Below, piece after piece: positions 7,639 to 18,600 of a stretch of DNA of 64,000 nt. The translations under genes were made by a program, and so were the position numbers. The number at the start of each line of letters is the position of its first letter. Within the stretch, counting starts at the first letter, position 1. Source of the stretch: Prevotella sp. (GTDB lineage: Bacteria; Bacteroidota; Bacteroidia; Bacteroidales; Dysgonomonadaceae); the NCBI GenBank assembly GCA_031285625.1, contig JAITVV010000080.1, positions 1 to 64,000 on the forward strand, in the 5' to 3' direction. Under the pieces are notes generated by a model. That model saw only the letters and a list, made by a program, of their open reading frames with translations. It was not told the origin of the DNA and made no database searches.

Positions 7639-8871
7639 ATGGCATTCATAAACGAAAATTATACTAAACTTCCGGGTAGTTATTTATTCTCGGATATTGC
7701 ACGCAAAGTAAATGATTTTAAAGCAGCTCATCCTGATGCAAATGTTATTCGCCTGGGAATAGGTGATGTAACAAAACCTCTTCCGGCAGCGGTTATTGAA
7801 GCACTGCATTCTGCTGTAGACGAAATGGCAGACGCTTCTACATTCAGAGGATATGGTCCTGAGCAGGGATATGACTTTTTGGTAAATACTATTGTAGAAA
7901 ATGATTATAAGGTCCGTGGATTGGATATATCTGCTGACGAAATTTTTGTGAGTGACGGATCGAAGAGTGATACCGGAAATATAGGAGATATTCTCGGGCT
8001 GGATAATATAGTTGCTATCACAGACCCTGTATATCCCGTATATGTGGATACGAATGTAATGGCTGGTCGTGCAGGCGAGTTACAGGTAAATGGTAAGTGG
8101 GATAAACTGGTATATATACCATGCACTTCTGAGAATGATTTTGTTCCATCATTGCCGAACGGGAAAGTTGATATTGTTTACTTATGCTATCCTAATAATC
8201 CGACAGGAACAACATTAACAAAAGACCAATTAAAAGTGTGGGTAGATTATGCCCTTAAAAATAAAGTACTCATTCTTTTTGATAGCGCTTATGAGGCATT
8301 TATTACAGAAGATAATGTTCCCCATAGTATATATGAAATAGAAGGAGCAAAGGAAGTTGCTATAGAATTTCGTAGTTTTTCAAAAACAGCCGGATTTACA
8401 GGTACACGATGTGCTTATACTGTAGTTCCTAAAGCTGTAATGGGATATACTAAATCAGGAGTAAAAGTCTCTTTGAATAAACTTTGGAACAGGCGTCATA
8501 CGACTAAGTTTAATGGCGTACCCTATATTATACAACGTGCAGCTGAAGCTTGTTATTCTCAAACAGGGAAAAAACAAGTGAAAGCTACCATTAATTATTA
8601 CCTGAATAATGCAAAAATTATTAGAGAAGCATTAACTCTTCAGGGGCTTCAGGTATACGGAGGAATAAATTCTCCTTATATTTGGGTGAAAACGCCTAAA
8701 GGGATGACTTCCTGGGGATTCTTTGACTATTTGTTGAATGATCTTAATATTGTAGGAACACCCGGAGTCGGCTTTGGGCCTAGTGGAGAAGGATATTTAC
8801 GGTTAACGGCATTCGGTTCATTAGAAAATACAAACGAAGCGGTTAGCCGGCTTAAAAAGATTACCATTTGA
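7639..8871 (+). CDS. dapL: LL-diaminopimelate aminotransferase
   Basis: This PLP enzyme transfers an amino group from glutamate to tetrahydrodipicolinate, giving LL-diaminopimelate in one step and bypassing the acyl-blocked dapC/dapE branch. The 410 residues match the family length. The PLP lysine is Lys249 in [12 protein letters not shown], and [10 protein letters not shown] and FDSAYEAF are the expected cofactor-site blocks. It stands between dapF, which uses its product, and glnN, which feeds glutamate supply through GOGAT. A plain aspartate aminotransferase is less likely given the length and this context. Confidence 0.95.
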   Translation: MAFINENYTKLPGSYLFSDIARKVNDFKAAHPDANVIRLGIGDVTKPLPAAVIEALHSAVDEMADASTFRGYGPEQGYDFLVNTIVENDYKVRGLDISADEIFVSDGSKSDTGNIGDILGLDNIVAITDPVYPVYVDTNVMAGRAGELQVNGKWDKLVYIPCTSENDFVPSLPNGKVDIVYLCYPNNPTGTTLTKDQLKVWVDYALKNKVLILFDSAYEAFITEDNVPHSIYEIEGAKEVAIEFRSFSKTAGFTGTRCAYTVVPKAVMGYTKSGVKVSLNKLWNRRHTTKFNGVPYIIQRAAEACYSQTGKKQVKATINYYLNNAKIIREALTLQGLQVYGGINSPYIWVKTPKGMTSWGFFDYLLNDLNIVGTPGVGFGPSGEGYLRLTAFGSLENTNEAVSRLKKITI

Positions 8872-8901
8872 TAAATCTTATAACTCAATAAAAGTAAATT
8901 T

Positions 8902-11079
8902 ATGACAAAGTTACGTTTTAAAGCAGTAGCACTAGCCTCAGAGCGAAAGCCGGTTGAGGTAAAGAAACCAACAAGTAAAACTTCGGAGTACTATGGTGAG
9001 AAGGTGTTCAATCGTAAGGCTATGAGTAAATACCTTTCGAAAGAAACTTTCAAAGCGTTGAATAATGCTATCGAAAAAGGGCAATCTGTAAATCGTAATC
9101 TGGCTGAACATGTTGCGGCCGGAATGCGTATGTGGGCTTTGGAAAATGGTGTAACACATTATACTCACTGGTTTCATCCGTTGACAGACGGTACTGCTGA
9201 AAAGCACGATGCTTTTGTTGAACATGACGGACAAGGTGGACTGATAGAAGAATTTGAAGGTAAACTCCTTGCTCAGCAAGAACCTGATGCATCCAGTTTC
9301 CCGTCGGGAGGACTTCGCAATACATTCGAGGCTCGTGGATATTCTGCCTGGGATCCTTCTTCTCCTGCATTTATTGTAGGTGATACATTATGTATTCCAA
9401 CAATTTTTATTTCGTATACAGGTGAGGCACTCGATTATAAAACTCCTTTATTAAAAGCCCTTGCTGCAGTAGATAAAGCGGCAACAGATGTTGTCCATTA
9501 TTTCAATAAGGATGTTAAGAAAATAATAGCTAATCTGGGTTGGGAACAAGAATATTTCCTTGTCGATGAAGACCTTTTCATGGCACGCCCCGATCTGGCT
9601 TTGACTGGCAGAACATTGATGAGCCACGAGAGTGCAAAGAACCAACAATTAGAAGACCACTATTTTGGTGCTATCCCTGAACGTGTACAGAAGTTTATGG
9701 AAGAACTTGAGTATGAAGCGTACGCTTTGGGTATCCCTGTAAAAACACGCCATAATGAAGTTGCTCCAAACCAATTTGAATTAGCACCTATTTATGAAGA
9801 GTGTAATCTGGCAGTAGATCATAACCTGTTGGTAATGTCTGTTATGGATAAAGTAGCGCGTAAGCACTCTTTCCGTATCTTATTCCACGAAAAACCATTT
9901 AAAGGTATTAATGGTTCGGGTAAACATAATAACTGGTCTCTTTGTACTGATACCGGAATCAACCTTTTATCTCCGGGAAAAGACAAAGTTGAAAATCTCC
10001 GTTTCATTACTTTTGTTGTAAATATTCTAGCTGCGGTTCATAAGAATAACGGCTTATTGAAAGCTTCCATCTCATCTGCAACAAATGCACATCGTCTGGG
10101 AGCAAATGAGGCTCCTCCGGCTATTATCTCAGTATTTTTAGGTACACAGGTAAGTGATATCTTAGACAAGTTTGAAAAAAGCTCAGTAAAAGATGCAATT
10201 GTTGTAGATAGTAAAAAACAAATAAGTCTGGGCGTTGGTCAGATCCCGGAAATTCTTCTGGATAATACAGACCGTAACCGTACTTCTCCATTCGCGTTTA
10301 CAGGAAACCGTTTCGAATTCCGTGCCGTGGGATCTTCGGCTAACTGTGCGTCTGCAATGACAGCATTGAATGCTTCTGTGGCCGAACAGTTAAGGCTTTT
10401 TAAAGAAGAAGTGGATGGGCTGATAAAAAAGGGAAAATCGAAAGAAGAAGCCCTTTATGAAGTGTTGAAAAAATATATTAAAGAATCACGCGCAATCCGC
10501 TTCAATGGTAACGGCTATAGTGATGAGTGGAAAGCTGAAGCAAAGAAACGTAAACTGGATTGTGAAACAAGTGTTCCTGTTATATATGATAGCTATACAT
10601 CAAAGCAAAGTATCAAGACTTTCTCAGGTATTTTATCTGAAATAGAACTTCATGCGCGTAATGAGGTGAAATGGGAAACTTATACAAAGAAAATTCAGAT
10701 AGAGTCTCGCGTATTAGGTGATCTTGCTCTTAATCATATCATCCCTGTAGCTATTTCTTATCAGTCAATTTTATTGACGAATGTATCTAAGTTAAAAGAT
10801 GTTACTGATAATTATAAAGTGCTTGGAGCAGAGCAGCTTCGCCTGATTGAAAAAGTATCTACACATGTGAATGCTATTAATGCCAAGGTGCATGAAATGA
10901 TAGATGCACGTAAAGCTGCAAATAACATTGAGAGTGAGCGTGAAAAAGCTGTTGCTTATCATGATAAAGTAGCTCCTTATCTGGATGAAATCCGTTATCA
11001 TGTCGATAAACTTGAATTGATTGTAGATAACGAAATGTGGCCACTGGCTAAATACAGGGAATTATTGTTTATACGATAA
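8902..11079 (+). CDS. glnN: Glutamine synthetase, type III
   Basis: This enzyme makes glutamine from glutamate, ammonia and ATP. The 725 residues identify the large GSIII class, built as a dodecamer in the Bacteroides enzyme, rather than the roughly 470-residue GSI. Visible blocks include the GSIII-specific N-terminus, HWFHPLTDG, EQEYFLVDE, TRHNEVAPNQFELAP and NGSGKHNNWS, the last two being parts of the metal/ATP and glutamate sites. The start is 30 bases after dapL. No adenylylation loop of the GSI type can be recognised, so control is more likely transcriptional or by effectors. The gene ends at a strong bidirectional terminator. Confidence 0.96.
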   Translation: MTKLRFKAVALASERKPVEVKKPTSKTSEYYGEKVFNRKAMSKYLSKETFKALNNAIEKGQSVNRNLAEHVAAGMRMWALENGVTHYTHWFHPLTDGTAEKHDAFVEHDGQGGLIEEFEGKLLAQQEPDASSFPSGGLRNTFEARGYSAWDPSSPAFIVGDTLCIPTIFISYTGEALDYKTPLLKALAAVDKAATDVVHYFNKDVKKIIANLGWEQEYFLVDEDLFMARPDLALTGRTLMSHESAKNQQLEDHYFGAIPERVQKFMEELEYEAYALGIPVKTRHNEVAPNQFELAPIYEECNLAVDHNLLVMSVMDKVARKHSFRILFHEKPFKGINGSGKHNNWSLCTDTGINLLSPGKDKVENLRFITFVVNILAAVHKNNGLLKASISSATNAHRLGANEAPPAIISVFLGTQVSDILDKFEKSSVKDAIVVDSKKQISLGVGQIPEILLDNTDRNRTSPFAFTGNRFEFRAVGSSANCASAMTALNASVAEQLRLFKEEVDGLIKKGKSKEEALYEVLKKYIKESRAIRFNGNGYSDEWKAEAKKRKLDCETSVPVIYDSYTSKQSIKTFSGILSEIELHARNEVKWETYTKKIQIESRVLGDLALNHIIPVAISYQSILLTNVSKLKDVTDNYKVLGAEQLRLIEKVSTHVNAINAKVHEMIDARKAANNIESEREKAVAYHDKVAPYLDEIRYHVDKLELIVDNEMWPLAKYRELLFIR

Positions 11080-11092
11080 CTGAACATCATAT

Positions 11093-11130
11093 AAAAAAAT
11101 CCCGACCTCATCTGAAGTCGGGATTTTTTT
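11093..11130. terminator. Bidirectional terminator between glnN and the GNAT gene
   Basis: AAAAAAATCCCGAC and GTCGGGATTTTTTT form a stem with A and T tails on both sides (arms about 11093-11106 and 11117-11130). It can end transcription from either side, serving glnN on plus and the acetyltransferase gene on minus. Confidence 0.9.
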
Positions 11131-11566
11131 ATATTTCTTCATTTATCTCTTTCATGAAAAACTTTTCATAGGCTTTATAGCCTTGTCTTTCGTAAAATCT
11201 ATGGGCATCTGTTCTTTTCTTGTTACTATATAATTCTATTAAGGCACAATCCCTTTCTTTGGCTATTCGGGTGCAGTATTCTTCCATCTTTTTTCCAATT
11301 CCTTTGCTTCTTATAGCTGTATCTACAACGAAGAAACCTATATTTGCAGTTTCTCCTTCATAGCCTATCTGCCAATAAAAGTGTATAGTCATCAGAGCAA
11401 CAGCCTTACCTTTCAGTTCATATACAATTACTTTATAGGAATTATCGGATAGCATCATCCTGAGATTCTTTTCCAGAAAGTCGATAGTTCTGCTATATCC
11501 TAATTGAGAAAGTAGTATTTGTATTTCATGTATGTCGCTTAAACGAACTTCTCGTATTTTCTCCAT
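11129..11566 (-). CDS. GNAT family N-acetyltransferase
   Basis: This 145-residue single-domain protein has the GNAT fold. The acetyl-CoA pyrophosphate loop reads RSKGIGKK near residues 88-95, and the C-terminal motif is TDAHRFYERQGYKAYEKFF. The substrate cannot be told from sequence. It is a single gene with a -7 box at 11586-11593, sharing its terminator with glnN. It is adjacent to the iron-uptake pair on the same strand but separated by its own promoter. Confidence 0.88.
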   Translation of the reverse strand: MEKIREVRLSDIHEIQILLSQLGYSRTIDFLEKNLRMMLSDNSYKVIVYELKGKAVALMTIHFYWQIGYEGETANIGFFVVDTAIRSKGIGKKMEEYCTRIAKERDCALIELYSNKKRTDAHRFYERQGYKAYEKFFMKEINEEI

Positions 11567-11585
11567 AACTTATCAGATTGCGAAA

Positions 11586-11593
11586 CAAATATA
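11586..11593 (-). promoter_or_regulatory. -7 box (TATATTTG) of the GNAT gene
   Basis: CAAATATA on plus reads TATATTTG on minus, 20 bases before the ATG at 11566. Confidence 0.45.
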
Positions 11594-11664
11594 GAAAAAA
11601 ACAGGCAGAATGGGTAATACCTTCCTACCTGTTCATTTATAATTAAAGTTTGGAAATAGAGTTA

Positions 11665-12888
11665 TTAATTTAGTTTAAAGAATCCTCCGACAAATGATGT
11701 TGAGACTTTTGCACCTTTTACTGCTGTGGCTGTTTGTGGATTCACCTTATAGATATATGTTCCTTCGCTATTTGTGATCGGATAGTAGATATACTCACCA
11801 TCTAACAAAGCTGTAAATCTCCGGCCTCCGTTTCCATTATGTACAGGTATTTCGGGGATATCTTTTATTGTTTGATTGTTTAAGTCTATTATGCAACATT
11901 TCAAAGATTTGTCACCCCATCTGTCAGCAGCTGTTTGAGGATTGATCGTACTCACCTCTGCAAATAGCAGCCCGTTGCCAATATACTTAATGTGAGCAGG
12001 CTTCAGTCCGCCCGATTTAGTCTCAAAATCGAAATAATAATCATCAAATTCGGTAGTTCCGTTTGGTATACGTAGGAATGCTGCATTTTTTGTGCTTTGT
12101 GAATAGCCGTTAGCTAATGCAGAGTTTGACATTATGTACATATCACCAGATTCTACCTTGAAGATGCCATTATGTGCATACCATGATCCGGCAGGGCCTG
12201 TTCGTACATCTTTTATTATCTTTTTTAAGGTCATTTCCGGATATGAGAAAACCGCGACATAGGTTGTATCGGTATATTTTGTATCAAAGTTTGTAGGATT
12301 CATATGAAAGTAGGTCATATATATATTGTCTCCACTTTTGCACAAACCTGTTATACTTGGCCACTCATAGGCTGAAAGAGGAGCAATTGATGTTGTTTTT
12401 TTGCTGGTAATAGAAATACTATTGATATCTACTGTGTAGAATGTCATCATATCACCACTCTGGGCATTGTCAGGCATTTCCATACCCATCATAGTATTTT
12501 CATCTATTTGTGAAAATACTCTCAATGATTCATTGAATACAAAATCTCCACTTTCTTGTATGTAACCGCTGGCATCTCTTGTAATTCCTTTGGCATTTGT
12601 CACACCCAATCCCCCAACACAGAAAATAGTCTGATTACCTTGCTCATAATCATGAAATCCATTTTGCTCAATCCCCTTACCTACTGCATTTATAGTACCT
12701 TCCATCAGGTTATCTGTAGTGACTACATAATATGTGGTTGTCCCGTTAGATGTTACTCCCAGACTCAATACATAAGGTGCATTAGGAACTTCGGCGTTAT
12801 CAAGAGCATCATCATCTTCACATGATGGCAGGCTGAATACTAAACATGAGATAAAAAAAAGATAAATTACTTTATTTAGAATTTTCAT
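11665..12888 (-). CDS. DUF4374 lipoprotein, XusB-like siderophore-binding candidate
   Basis: This 407-residue lipoprotein has the lipobox LPSC with Cys at residue 23, followed by EDDD, a surface-export type acidic stretch. The mature protein looks like a beta-propeller, with repeated Tyr- and Gly-rich strands such as TTYYVVTTDNL and GTYIYKVNPQTA. It fits the DUF4374 family. In Bacteroides the XusB lipoprotein of the xenosiderophore system belongs to this family and works with a TonB-dependent receptor. Here the receptor lies directly upstream, 31 bases away. The iron/siderophore role is inferred from family and context. No PepSY membrane reductase follows. Confidence 0.75.
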   Translation of the reverse strand: MKILNKVIYLFFISCLVFSLPSCEDDDALDNAEVPNAPYVLSLGVTSNGTTTYYVVTTDNLMEGTINAVGKGIEQNGFHDYEQGNQTIFCVGGLGVTNAKGITRDASGYIQESGDFVFNESLRVFSQIDENTMMGMEMPDNAQSGDMMTFYTVDINSISITSKKTTSIAPLSAYEWPSITGLCKSGDNIYMTYFHMNPTNFDTKYTDTTYVAVFSYPEMTLKKIIKDVRTGPAGSWYAHNGIFKVESGDMYIMSNSALANGYSQSTKNAAFLRIPNGTTEFDDYYFDFETKSGGLKPAHIKYIGNGLLFAEVSTINPQTAADRWGDKSLKCCIIDLNNQTIKDIPEIPVHNGNGGRRFTALLDGEYIYYPITNSEGTYIYKVNPQTATAVKGAKVSTSFVGGFFKLN

Positions 12889-12919
12889 TTTGTCTTATTA
12901 TTGAGTTTTTAGTCTGATC

Positions 12920-15322
12920 TTATTTTATAAAATAACGAAACTTCACATTAAATGCACGTCCCGGTTTTTGCAGACGATAGTTATCATATAGTTTTTCATT
13001 TGTAAAATTGGTGCATTCTACGACAACACTATATTTCCCTTTTTCCATAGAGTAGCCCAAGGATATATCATGTGAAGTTTGTTCCGGGATCACTTTTTTA
13101 GATGCTTTCGCTCCTAATCCGGGAAAGGACAAATAATACTTTTGCACATAGTTGATAGAGTAATCAAAAGTTAGTTCCGAATCTTTCAATCCTATATTTT
13201 GGAATTGAACACCAATATCACCATGTCCAAAAAAATAAGGGATATTCGGTAAACGTTCTTTATATGTTATATTCTCTGAAATTCCTTCCCCTACAAAACT
13301 TCCCGTATTCTCTTCAAATTCCTGATTGTCTGTTATATCCTGATAAGTAAGATTAATGCCTGCATGCAATAAATTCTTCCACTGATATTTTATTCCACCT
13401 TCAATACCTTTAGTTAATACTTTTCCCAGGTTTTGATATCCTGTTGTGGGGTCGGATGTTAAACTAACCTCTTTTAGGATAAAGTCTTTTGTATTTCTGT
13501 AGATGAGATTTGTCTCTAAGAAAAAAGTGTGCTCTTTCAACTGCTGTTCAAAGATAAAACCTAAGTTTACGTTATCACTGCTTTCCGGTTTCAGGTCAGG
13601 ATTACGTTGCTGAATAAGTCCATCTCCAAACATTTCTGTACTTTCCGGCAAACGGTATGCTTGTTCATAAGATAGCTTGCCCTGCAATTTAGGCAGAATA
13701 AAGTAAGTTACTGCAGCGCCATAGCCAAAGTTTGTCTTATCATCTTCTACTTTTTCTAAGCGTGCATTTTCGGTATATTCATCCAGCCTTTTATAAGTAG
13801 AGCTGCTTGTGGAATACAATTTACCAAATACATTGGCATTCCATCTGTCATATTTTATTTGCCATCCTAGTCCGGTTATATTCTTGGTTAATTTCTGGGG
13901 TATCATATTCGACTCATTTTCGGGATCAGCCTTGTCATGAATTTTTCTCTTCATCGAAGAGAAAACATGATTTAATGTGATGGACTGATGATTGTCTATC
14001 ATATAACTCAAATTAGCATTTGCCAGCCATTCTCTATTTTTGATCTTCGAGTCTGTATAAACTTTTTCCCCTTTATTTGCAGTTATCCACTCTCCTAACC
14101 AATTATATGTGCGTGAAAGCGTATCTACATTGAATGTATTTACTATACTGTATGCTCCATATGCAGATACCGACAAGCCATCAGTAAATAAATTCTCCTT
14201 CATATATCTGATGGATGGTATCATTGATTCGCTCTTTGTTTTCACACCTCCATAAACAGCATCCATAGTAGCACCGGTCTGCACATCTTTATCATTTTTT
14301 GATAAAATGATTCCTGCTAGCAAATAATCGGCATAGGCCTTATTTGTTATACCTGTTTCCAGTTTTATCCCTCCCGATTGATAATCATCATTAAAACGTT
14401 TTACCCAACGATCATCTATTTTCTTATTTGTATTCAGGTCTATAATAGGTGCATAAACCTTATAATCATTGTCAGAGTAATTATAAAAAGCATTTGCCCT
14501 AACCGTAAATCCTGTTTTAAGATTGGTATACGCACCGTTTACAGATACTTTATGTGTATTGAAAGACCCAAAAGAGTACGATGCATCCAGATAATTAGCG
14601 TCTTTACGGCTTATGATATTTACTGCACCACCTAGCGCATCTGCACCCAGACAGACAGGAAGCACGCCTTTATATACTTCTACCCGTTCGGCCATATTTA
14701 CAGATATATTGCTCAGATTGAAGGAAGAACCGAAATTATCCATTGGTATCCCATCCAGAAAGAATTTTACCTGATTACCTGAAAATCCGTTAAGGCTGAA
14801 ATTGTAATTAGAGCCAACGCCACCATCCTCACGTATACGTACGCTCGATACATTATTTAATAGCTTGTTCAAAGGGGCAGAAGCATTATAAGCTTTCTTT
14901 ATATCCAATACAGTTACTGCATATGCTTGCTCTTGTTGTCTACGGGCTTCGGTTTTACCCTCTATGGCGACTTCATGCAATTGTGTTGTATTATCTACTT
15001 CTATATCCGGTACTTTTGTTTCTCTCCCGGCAACTATATTAATCGTCGTTTTAGTTATATTTATGCCAACTCCTGTTACTATTATCGTTTTATTGCCAAT
15101 GGGAGCATTTGTTAGTTTATACACTCCGCTCTCATCTGTAAAGCCTCCTATTGTAGTGCCTTCGATAGCTACTGTGGCCGGATAGACAGGGTTCTTCTGT
15201 AAGTCGATAATCCGTCCTGTGACAGAGCCTTTTGTTTGTTGAGCAACGGTATATAATGGCATGCTTAGCAGAGATAAACATAATAAACTAAATAAGCCGC
15301 TTTTAAGTAGGATGTGAATCAT
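12920..15322 (-). CDS. TonB-dependent receptor, probable siderophore/iron uptake
   Basis: This 800-residue outer-membrane receptor has a signal peptide ending near VAQQ, then a carboxypeptidase-regulatory-like beta domain (about residues 33-110, GRIIDLQKNPVYPATV). A plug domain follows (about 120-230, with SLNGFSGNQVKFFLDG), and then a 22-strand-type barrel ending FNVKFRYFIK. Outer-membrane transport would use the proton motive force through TonB-ExbBD, which is not in this window. It is the first gene of a pair with the DUF4374 lipoprotein, an arrangement seen in Bacteroides siderophore uptake. The residues do not fix the ligand. It diverges from gltB, with 288 bases between. Confidence 0.9.
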   Translation of the reverse strand: MIHILLKSGLFSLLCLSLLSMPLYTVAQQTKGSVTGRIIDLQKNPVYPATVAIEGTTIGGFTDESGVYKLTNAPIGNKTIIVTGVGINITKTTINIVAGRETKVPDIEVDNTTQLHEVAIEGKTEARRQQEQAYAVTVLDIKKAYNASAPLNKLLNNVSSVRIREDGGVGSNYNFSLNGFSGNQVKFFLDGIPMDNFGSSFNLSNISVNMAERVEVYKGVLPVCLGADALGGAVNIISRKDANYLDASYSFGSFNTHKVSVNGAYTNLKTGFTVRANAFYNYSDNDYKVYAPIIDLNTNKKIDDRWVKRFNDDYQSGGIKLETGITNKAYADYLLAGIILSKNDKDVQTGATMDAVYGGVKTKSESMIPSIRYMKENLFTDGLSVSAYGAYSIVNTFNVDTLSRTYNWLGEWITANKGEKVYTDSKIKNREWLANANLSYMIDNHQSITLNHVFSSMKRKIHDKADPENESNMIPQKLTKNITGLGWQIKYDRWNANVFGKLYSTSSSTYKRLDEYTENARLEKVEDDKTNFGYGAAVTYFILPKLQGKLSYEQAYRLPESTEMFGDGLIQQRNPDLKPESSDNVNLGFIFEQQLKEHTFFLETNLIYRNTKDFILKEVSLTSDPTTGYQNLGKVLTKGIEGGIKYQWKNLLHAGINLTYQDITDNQEFEENTGSFVGEGISENITYKERLPNIPYFFGHGDIGVQFQNIGLKDSELTFDYSINYVQKYYLSFPGLGAKASKKVIPEQTSHDISLGYSMEKGKYSVVVECTNFTNEKLYDNYRLQKPGRAFNVKFRYFIK

Positions 15323-15373
15323 TTTTTCTTAATGTTTTGAGGCGTAAAAGTAGTGTGCGGCTATGATGTTCGC

Positions 15374-15413
15374 AATCACTATAAATAGGTATTTAGGAGT
15401 GATTCGATACCTA
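15374..15413. promoter_or_regulatory. Interleaved inverted repeats upstream of the TonB receptor
   Basis: AATCACT (15374-15380) pairs with AGTGATT (15398-15404), while TAGGTAT (15386-15392) pairs with ATACCTA (15407-15413). The arms alternate, so the region could be overlapping operator sites or an H-type pseudoknot if transcribed. No function is known. Confidence 0.3.
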
Positions 15414-15541
15414 GATAGTATGAGTGGCTATGTTTGAAATTTTTATTTGTTCTTTTGTTAAATAAAATCGATTTAAAATAGATTTTTTATTTAAAAAATG
15501 ATTTTTTAAAGCAAAAAGAAAATTTATTTGACAAAAATTAG

Positions 15542-15549
15542 TACATTTG
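15542..15549 (+). promoter_or_regulatory. -7 box (TACATTTG) of gltBD
   Basis: A perfect TAnnTTTG, 61 bases before the gltB start. It lacks a clear TTTG at the usual -33 spacing. Confidence 0.5.
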
Positions 15550-15610
15550 TCACCTAAATTAAATTAGGATAGAACCCGAAAATTCTTTCAACTATTTATC
15601 AGATATAATT

Positions 15611-18600
15611 ATGCAAGATTTAAAATCAGCAATCCAGCACGGACTATATGACCCGAACTACGAACACGACGCATGCGGAGTAGGGATGGTGCTTCATATG
15701 AAGGGTGCTAAATCACATGCTATCGTTGAGAATGGCCTCCGTGTATTGGAGAATATGACTCACCGGGGAGCAGAGAACGCCGATAATAAAACCGGTGATG
15801 GTGCCGGTATTATGTTGCAGATACCGCACGAGTTTATACTACTGCAAGGGATTCCCGTCCCTGAAAAAGGGCATTACGGAACAGGATTAGTCTTTCTTCC
15901 GAAAGGAAAAGCCGAACAGGAATCCTGTATGATAACATTGACCCAATATATTGACAAGGAAGGATTAAAGCTTTTAGCTGTACGCGATGTACCTGTCAAT
16001 AGTGAAATACTGGGCGAAATGGCAAGTTTTAACGAACCCCATATCAAGCAGATATTTGTAGTGGGTGAAGAAGGTATATCTCAGGACGAACTGGAGCATA
16101 GGCTTTATCTGCTTCGTAAAAAGATTGAAAAGGAAATATTCAACTCGAAGGTATTTTCTTTAGATACCAAACGTGCATTTTATATTGTCAGTTTGTCAAC
16201 CAAGCGCATTATATATAAAGGAATGTTGTCTTCCGAACAGTTGAGGCACTATTACCCGGATTTGTTGAATCCCCATCTGACTAGTGCGATCGCTTTGGTG
16301 CACTCACGTTTCAGTACCAATACGTTCCCTACATGGGATTTGGCACATCCATTCCGTATGGTGGCCCACAATGGTGAAATCAACACCATCAAGGGAAACC
16401 GTCTGTGGATGGAAGCCCGCGAGGGTGTACTCAAATCCGAACTTCTCGGAAATATTAATGACTTGTGGCCGATAGTGCAGCCTCACATGAGTGACAGCGC
16501 ATCGTTCGACAATGTGCTGGAATTCCTTGTTATGTCGGGTAAATCACTGCCTCATGCTATGGCAATGATGGTTCCCGAATCGTGGAATGATCAGAATCCG
16601 ATATCTGACGATTTGAAAGCATTTTATGAATATCACAGCCTGTTTATGGAACCATGGGATGGACCAGCAACATTACTTTTCTCGGATGGACGCTATGCCG
16701 GAGGATTACTCGACCGTAACGGTTTGCGCCCTGCACGTTATCTGATGACGCATAACGATGTAATGGTAGTCGCCTCCGAAATGGGTGTTCTACCATTCGA
16801 GCCTTCCGAAATAAAGGAGAAAGGCCGTCTTCGTCCGGGTAAGATGCTGATGGTAGATACCGAAACCGGAACAATACAATATGATGCCGAACTAAAAGAA
16901 AATCTGGCAAAAGCATATCCGTATCGGGAATGGTTGTCAAAGAACCGTATTTCACTGGATGATATTTCCTCCGGACGTACTCCAAAATATAGTGTGGATG
17001 ACTATTCTAAACTGCTGAAGGTTTTTGGGTACTATAAAGAAGATATAGAAAAAATAATTATCCCGATGGCTGCCGAAGGCAAAGAGCCGACTGCCTCTAT
17101 GGGGAATGATACACCTGTGGCTGTATTGTCTAACAAGCCGCAACGCTTGTTTACCTATTTCCGGCAGTTGTTTGCACAGGTGACTAATCCTCCTATCGAC
17201 CCGATTAGGGAGGAGCTTGTTATGTCTCTTGCCGGATATATCGGTTCGCTGCATAAAAATATACTGGAGCCGATGCCGGAACATACGAAAATGGTAGGTC
17301 TTTCTAATCCTTTCCTTTCCAACAGGGAACTGGATTTATTAGTACATCTCGGATACAAGGGCTTCAAAGCTGAGGTTATCCCGATGCTATTTGACCCGAA
17401 ACAAGGTGGTGCGGGACTTGAAAAAGCAATAGATGAAATGTGCCGCAATGCAGAAAAGGCTGTAGACAACGGCAGTAACTATATTGTACTCAGTGACAGG
17501 GGGGTAAATCCTGAAAATGCAGCGATACCTTCGCTTCTGGCTGTTTCAGCAGTTCATCATTACCTGATAGAACGCCGCAAGCGTATGCAGATAGATATTG
17601 TGGTAGAGTCAGCGGAACCGCGTGAAGTAATGCACTTTTCATTGTTGTTTGGTTATGGTGCAAATGCCGTGAATCCGTATTTAGCTTTGGCTGTAATAGA
17701 AGACCTTGTGAAGAAAGGTGATATTCACCTTGATTTCTATACGGCGATGAAAAACTATGTGAAGTCTATCAACAAAGGCCTGCTGAAAACAATGTCTAAA
17801 ATGGGTATCTCTACGCTGAAAAGCTATATTGGTGCTCAGATATTCGAAGCTATAGGTATCAGTACTGGAGTTATCGATAAATACTTTAAAGGTACTACTT
17901 CAAAAATAGAAGGGATTGACATTAATGATATCGCGAGTGATACTATTGAGGCATTTTATGAAGCGTTCGAGGATGACTTTGTAGATCCTTCACTGGTTAG
18001 TCAGGGCATTTATGCCTGGAGACGGAATGGTGAATATCATGCATGGAATCCTGAGACAATAATGAAACTACAAATGTCTACGCGTTTGGGCAGCTACAAG
18101 AAGTTTAAAGAGTATACCGAATCGATAGATAAGAAACCCGAAAAGATTTTCTTACGTGATTTCCTTGACTTTGACCCGGCTAAAAAGCCCATCGATATAT
18201 CAGAGGTAGAACCTGCATCAGCTATTATGAAACGCTTTGTAACAGGGGCGATGTCTTATGGCTCCATCAGCCGTGAAGCGCATGAAGCTATGGCTGTTGC
18301 CATGAATGCTATCGGCGGAAAGAGTAATACGGGGGAAGGCGGGGAACTGCCGGAACGTTTCGCTACCAATGCGCGTTCATCCATTAAACAGGTGGCATCG
18401 GGCCGTTTTGGTGTGACTGCCGAATATCTGGTAAATGCCGATGAACTCCAGATTAAAATAGCTCAGGGGGCAAAACCGGGCGAAGGCGGACAGCTGCCCG
18501 GATTTAAAGTGGATAAAATAATTGCAAAAACGCGTCACTCTATTCCGGGAATTTCGTTGATTTCGCCACCTCCTCACCATGATATTTACTCTATCGAGGA

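Noticed and set aside
11665-15322. TonB receptor and lipoprotein as a SusCD polysaccharide-uptake pair
   Set aside because: The lipoprotein is not SusD-like (propeller type, not helical TPR), and the receptor is shorter than typical SusC proteins.
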